Positions 7,330 through 8,673 of a DNA stretch of 8,673 bases are shown piece by piece. The notes under the pieces are model-generated. The model did not search any database and was not told the origin of the DNA. It worked only from the letters and a program-made list of their open reading frames with translations. The translations under genes were made by a program, and so were the position numbers. Source of the stretch: an uncultured Oscillospiraceae bacterium. GTDB lineage: Bacteria > Bacillota > Clostridia > Oscillospirales > Oscillospiraceae. The stretch lies in contig CAKUEI010000069.1 of NCBI GenBank assembly GCA_934646175.1, positions 1 through 8,673 of the forward strand. The letters run 5' to 3'. Positions within the stretch are counted from its first letter, which is position 1; every line of letters begins with the position of its first letter.

Positions 7330-7358
7330 ATTATGACACAGCTTCACAAAAATGTAAA
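7330..7358 (-). promoter_or_regulatory. SigA-type promoter of the glycyl radical enzyme gene
   Basis: On the minus strand, TTTACA (7358-7353) and CATAAT (7335-7330) are 17 bp apart, each matching five of six consensus bases, within the most AT-rich stretch of the window. Start of transcription is expected near 7323. The spacer contains TGA-N7-TCA and a TTGTGAA half-site, which could be part of an operator but is too imperfect to assign. Confidence 0.7.
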
Positions 7359-7482
7359 ATATAAAATAATGATGGGGGGAATAGGTAATCTCTAATCCTC
7401 TGGCCGTCCCGACGGGAACCGCCCCGGAGGGGATCCTATGAAGCGGAATGGGAATATATGGCTGATTTGATGCTTTTCCTGC
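7359..7482. other. spacer between two divergent promoters, no gene seen
   Basis: This is the centre of the roughly 400-bp gene-free region between the glycyl radical enzyme and DegV genes. It holds only two short inverted repeats, around 7407-7417 (TCCCG-A-CGGGA type) and 7422-7432 (CCCC-GGA-GGGG). I see no open frame with a ribosome site and no recognisable RNA. Confidence 0.5.
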
Positions 7483-7511
7483 TGGACAGAGTGGCGGGGA
7501 AGGGGTATAAT
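7483..7511 (+). promoter_or_regulatory. SigA-type promoter of the DegV gene
   Basis: TGGACA (7483-7488) and a perfect TATAAT (7506-7511) are 17 bp apart. Transcription should start near 7518, giving a leader of about 80 bases that opens with an imperfect hairpin (7520-7528 with 7538-7547). Confidence 0.8.
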
Positions 7512-7599
7512 AGTACTGTCTGCGGGGGAGCTTTTCGCCTCCGGCAGGGTTCGCAAACATCTGTACGCCTTTTTTGATATAAGAAAGAGAGAAATGCAT

Positions 7600-8451
7600 A
7601 TGAGCAAAATCGTTTTGGTGGCCGAAACGGGGGCCGACCTTACGCCCGAACTGGTGAAGCGTTACGGGATCTATATCGTTCCCATGCATGTCACCATGGG
7701 GGACGTGACCAAGGACGACGGGTCCTTCCCCACGGAAGAGATCTGCGCCTTCTATGACCGCACCGGCCAGCTGCCCAAGACCAGCGGATCCTCGCCGGAG
7801 GATTTCGCCCGGGTGTTTGAAGAGATTCACCGGGTCTATCCCGACAAGCACATCCTGCATCTGGCCTATTCCGCGGTGACCACCGTCTCCTACCAGAACG
7901 CAAAGATCGCGGCGGAGCATATGGACTTCGTCACCAGTGTGGACACCAAGCACGTCTCCGCCGGGCAGACGGCCGTGGTCGTGGCCATGGCCCAGTACCT
8001 GGAGGAGCACCCCGACACCACGCCGGAAGAGGCGGTGGAGGTGGTCCATCGTCTGCGGGAGAAGGTCCACATGTGCTTCGTACCGGACGACCTGGAGTAT
8101 CTCCGGGCCGGCGGCCGGGTCAGCAATGTGGTGTGCCTGGGCGGCCGTATTCTGAATATCCACCCCTGCATCGACGTGGTGAACGGCTATCTGGTGGGGA
8201 CCAAGAAGTACCGCGGCAAGCTGCCCAAGGTAGTGGGCAGCATGGTGCTGGAGTACTCCCAGCTCAACCATCTGAAACGCGACCATATCTGGCTGCTGGC
8301 CTCCCCCGGCTTCCCGGACGAGGCGCGGGCTGCTGCGGAAGAGGCAGCACGGCAGTACGGGTTCCAGTCCATGGACTGGCTGAAGACCGGATGCGTTATC
8401 ACCACCCACGGCGGGCCCCGTGCTTTCGGCATGGCTGGCATGAGCGAATAA
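7600..8451 (+). CDS. DegV-family fatty-acid-binding protein
   Basis: The 283-residue product has the normal length of DegV proteins, two-domain cytosolic proteins that bind one fatty acid. In Firmicutes, FakB members present it to the kinase FakA to make acyl-phosphate for phospholipid synthesis. Seen: N-terminal VLVAETGADL (usually DSTADL), the lipid-head motif KTSGSSPEDF with Thr61-Ser62, YSAVTTVSYQNA near 90-100, PDDLEYLRAGGRVS near 162-175, and THGGPRAFGM near the C terminus with His270. ATG 7600 is preferred because AGAGAG (7586-7591) lies eight bases before it and MSKIVLV is a typical start; ATG 7594, two codons upstream, sits too close. It is a single-gene unit with promoter and terminator. 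No FakA-like kinase is in the window, so its being a functional FakB is inference; several DegV paralogues per genome are common. Confidence 0.93.
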   Translation: MSKIVLVAETGADLTPELVKRYGIYIVPMHVTMGDVTKDDGSFPTEEICAFYDRTGQLPKTSGSSPEDFARVFEEIHRVYPDKHILHLAYSAVTTVSYQNAKIAAEHMDFVTSVDTKHVSAGQTAVVVAMAQYLEEHPDTTPEEAVEVVHRLREKVHMCFVPDDLEYLRAGGRVSNVVCLGGRILNIHPCIDVVNGYLVGTKKYRGKLPKVVGSMVLEYSQLNHLKRDHIWLLASPGFPDEARAAAEEAARQYGFQSMDWLKTGCVITTHGGPRAFGMAGMSE

Positions 8452-8461
8452 AGACTTTTCC

Positions 8462-8497
8462 AAGAAAGCATCTGCCTTCGGCGGATGCTTTCTTTTT
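8462..8497 (+). terminator. Rho-independent terminator of the DegV gene
   Basis: A 15-bp stem with one G-U pair (8462-8476 with 8480-8494) and loop TTC is followed by a T-rich tail (8493-8497 TTTTT). It begins 10 bp after the DegV stop codon. Confidence 0.92.
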
Positions 8498-8524
8498 CTG
8501 AAGCTGAGCGCTGAATGTGCGCAT

Positions 8525-8561
8525 AAAAAGTCGGAGCAAGCGATATGCAGCTTGCTCCGAC
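8525..8561 (-). terminator. Rho-independent terminator behind the tRNA-Arg 3' half
   Basis: An 11-bp perfect stem (8530-8540 with 8551-8561) is followed on the minus strand by TTTTT (8529-8525). It sits one base after the tRNA CCA end, the arrangement of a native tRNA transcription unit, and suggests that the DNA to its left is the original chromosome. Confidence 0.88.
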
Positions 8562-8562
8562 A

Positions 8563-8607
8563 TGGCGTCCCAGAGAGGATTTGAACCTCCGACCCCACGC
8601 TTAGGAG
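8563..8607 (-). tRNA. tRNA-Arg(CCT) 3' half, 5' half missing
   Basis: Read on the minus strand, these 45 bases give a canonical tRNA from the anticodon loop to the end: loop CTCCTAA with anticodon CCT (8605-8603), anticodon 3' strand GCGTG, variable GGGTC, T arm GGAGG-TTCAAAT-CCTCT, acceptor 3' strand CTGGGAC, discriminator G and encoded CCA (8565-8563). The partners needed upstream are absent: the anticodon 5' strand should read CACGC but reads CCATA, there is no D arm, and no GTCCCAG acceptor strand lies within the remaining 66 bases. It is therefore not a functional tRNA gene. The exact break at the anticodon loop, a common crossover site of tyrosine integrases, marks it as an attachment-site remnant. 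Confidence 0.85.
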
Positions 8608-8673
8608 TATGGCTTACCATGTGATACACGGTTCGGATGTAACTTCCAATATCATCCCTTACGCAGAATGACT
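8608..8673. mobile_element. probable end of an integrated element at a tRNA-Arg site
   Basis: The tRNA match ends at 8607, and the 66 bases to its right have about 42% GC, clearly below the rest of the window. A small inverted repeat ATGG-CTTA-CCAT (8609-8620) lies next to the break and might be an integrase arm of the core site. No gene, integrase or terminal repeat is visible in so short a stretch, so the element is inferred from the junction alone; its type is unknown. Confidence 0.45.

Noticed and set aside
7330..7358. Rex or CRP/FNR operator in the glycyl radical enzyme promoter
   Set aside because: Only one half-site (TTGTGAA) is convincing; the second arm does not match the expected spacing, so it is mentioned as a possibility only.
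4756..7395. Very long open frame (879 codons) on the plus strand opposite the glycyl radical enzyme
   Set aside because: It is an antisense shadow caused by GC-rich codon use. The protein is low-complexity and matches no family, there is no suitable ribosome site, and the minus-strand frame has full-length catalytic motifs.
7216..8598. 460-codon open frame on the minus strand opposite the DegV gene
   Set aside because: It covers the DegV gene, two promoters, two terminators and part of the tRNA remnant in antisense; no family resemblance.
8563..8650. An intact tRNA-Arg gene
   Set aside because: The 3' half is perfect, but no acceptor 5' strand, D arm or anticodon 5' strand can be found in the bases to its right.
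8399..8671. Minus-strand frame open from the window's right edge through the tRNA remnant
   Set aside because: I considered the tail of an integrase gene, but the translation shows no tyrosine-recombinase end motif and much of it is translated tRNA and terminator sequence.
1..8673. CRISPR array, toxin-antitoxin pair or phage defence system
   Set aside because: No regularly spaced direct repeats and no genes of these families were found on either strand.

Overview
The window looks like chromosomal DNA of an anaerobic, fairly GC-rich Bacillota, most likely a gut Clostridia of the Oscillospiraceae type. That placement is inferred from gene content (flavodiiron protein, oxygen-sensitive glycyl radical enzyme, LTA-synthase-like sulfatase, DegV protein), strong AGGAGG-type ribosome binding sites, SigA-type promoters and GC-rich codons. 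No taxonomic marker gene is present.

Left part (1-1874, plus strand). The 3' part of an FprA-type flavodiiron protein gene ends in a strong terminator. A separate small gene follows for a cytosolic C39-like papain-fold protein. Behind it lies a gene-free stretch with three successive GC-rich hairpins, closed by a bidirectional terminator shared with the converging genes on the other strand.

Middle part (1873-7358, minus strand). A well-formed promoter drives an LTA-synthase/sulfatase-family membrane enzyme, followed after 21 bp by a MATE transporter gene. The MATE protein has lost about a third of the family's usual length by an in-frame internal gap. Upstream, as its own unit with promoter, structured leader and terminator, is an 806-residue glycyl radical enzyme of the PFL2/dehydratase type. 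It has an unusual five-cysteine cluster around the catalytic cysteine and no activating enzyme beside it.

Right part (7483-8673). A divergent promoter drives a DegV-family fatty-acid-binding protein gene ending in its own terminator. Beyond it, on the minus strand, is the 3' half of a tRNA-Arg(CCT) with its terminator. The tRNA match stops exactly at the anticodon loop and the DNA to the right drops to about 42% GC. This is the expected picture of the distal attachment junction of an integrated element whose body lies outside the window.

The most interesting items are the tRNA half-gene junction, the orphan glycyl radical enzyme, the shortened MATE gene and the hairpin cluster. I found no CRISPR array, defence system or complete mobile element.
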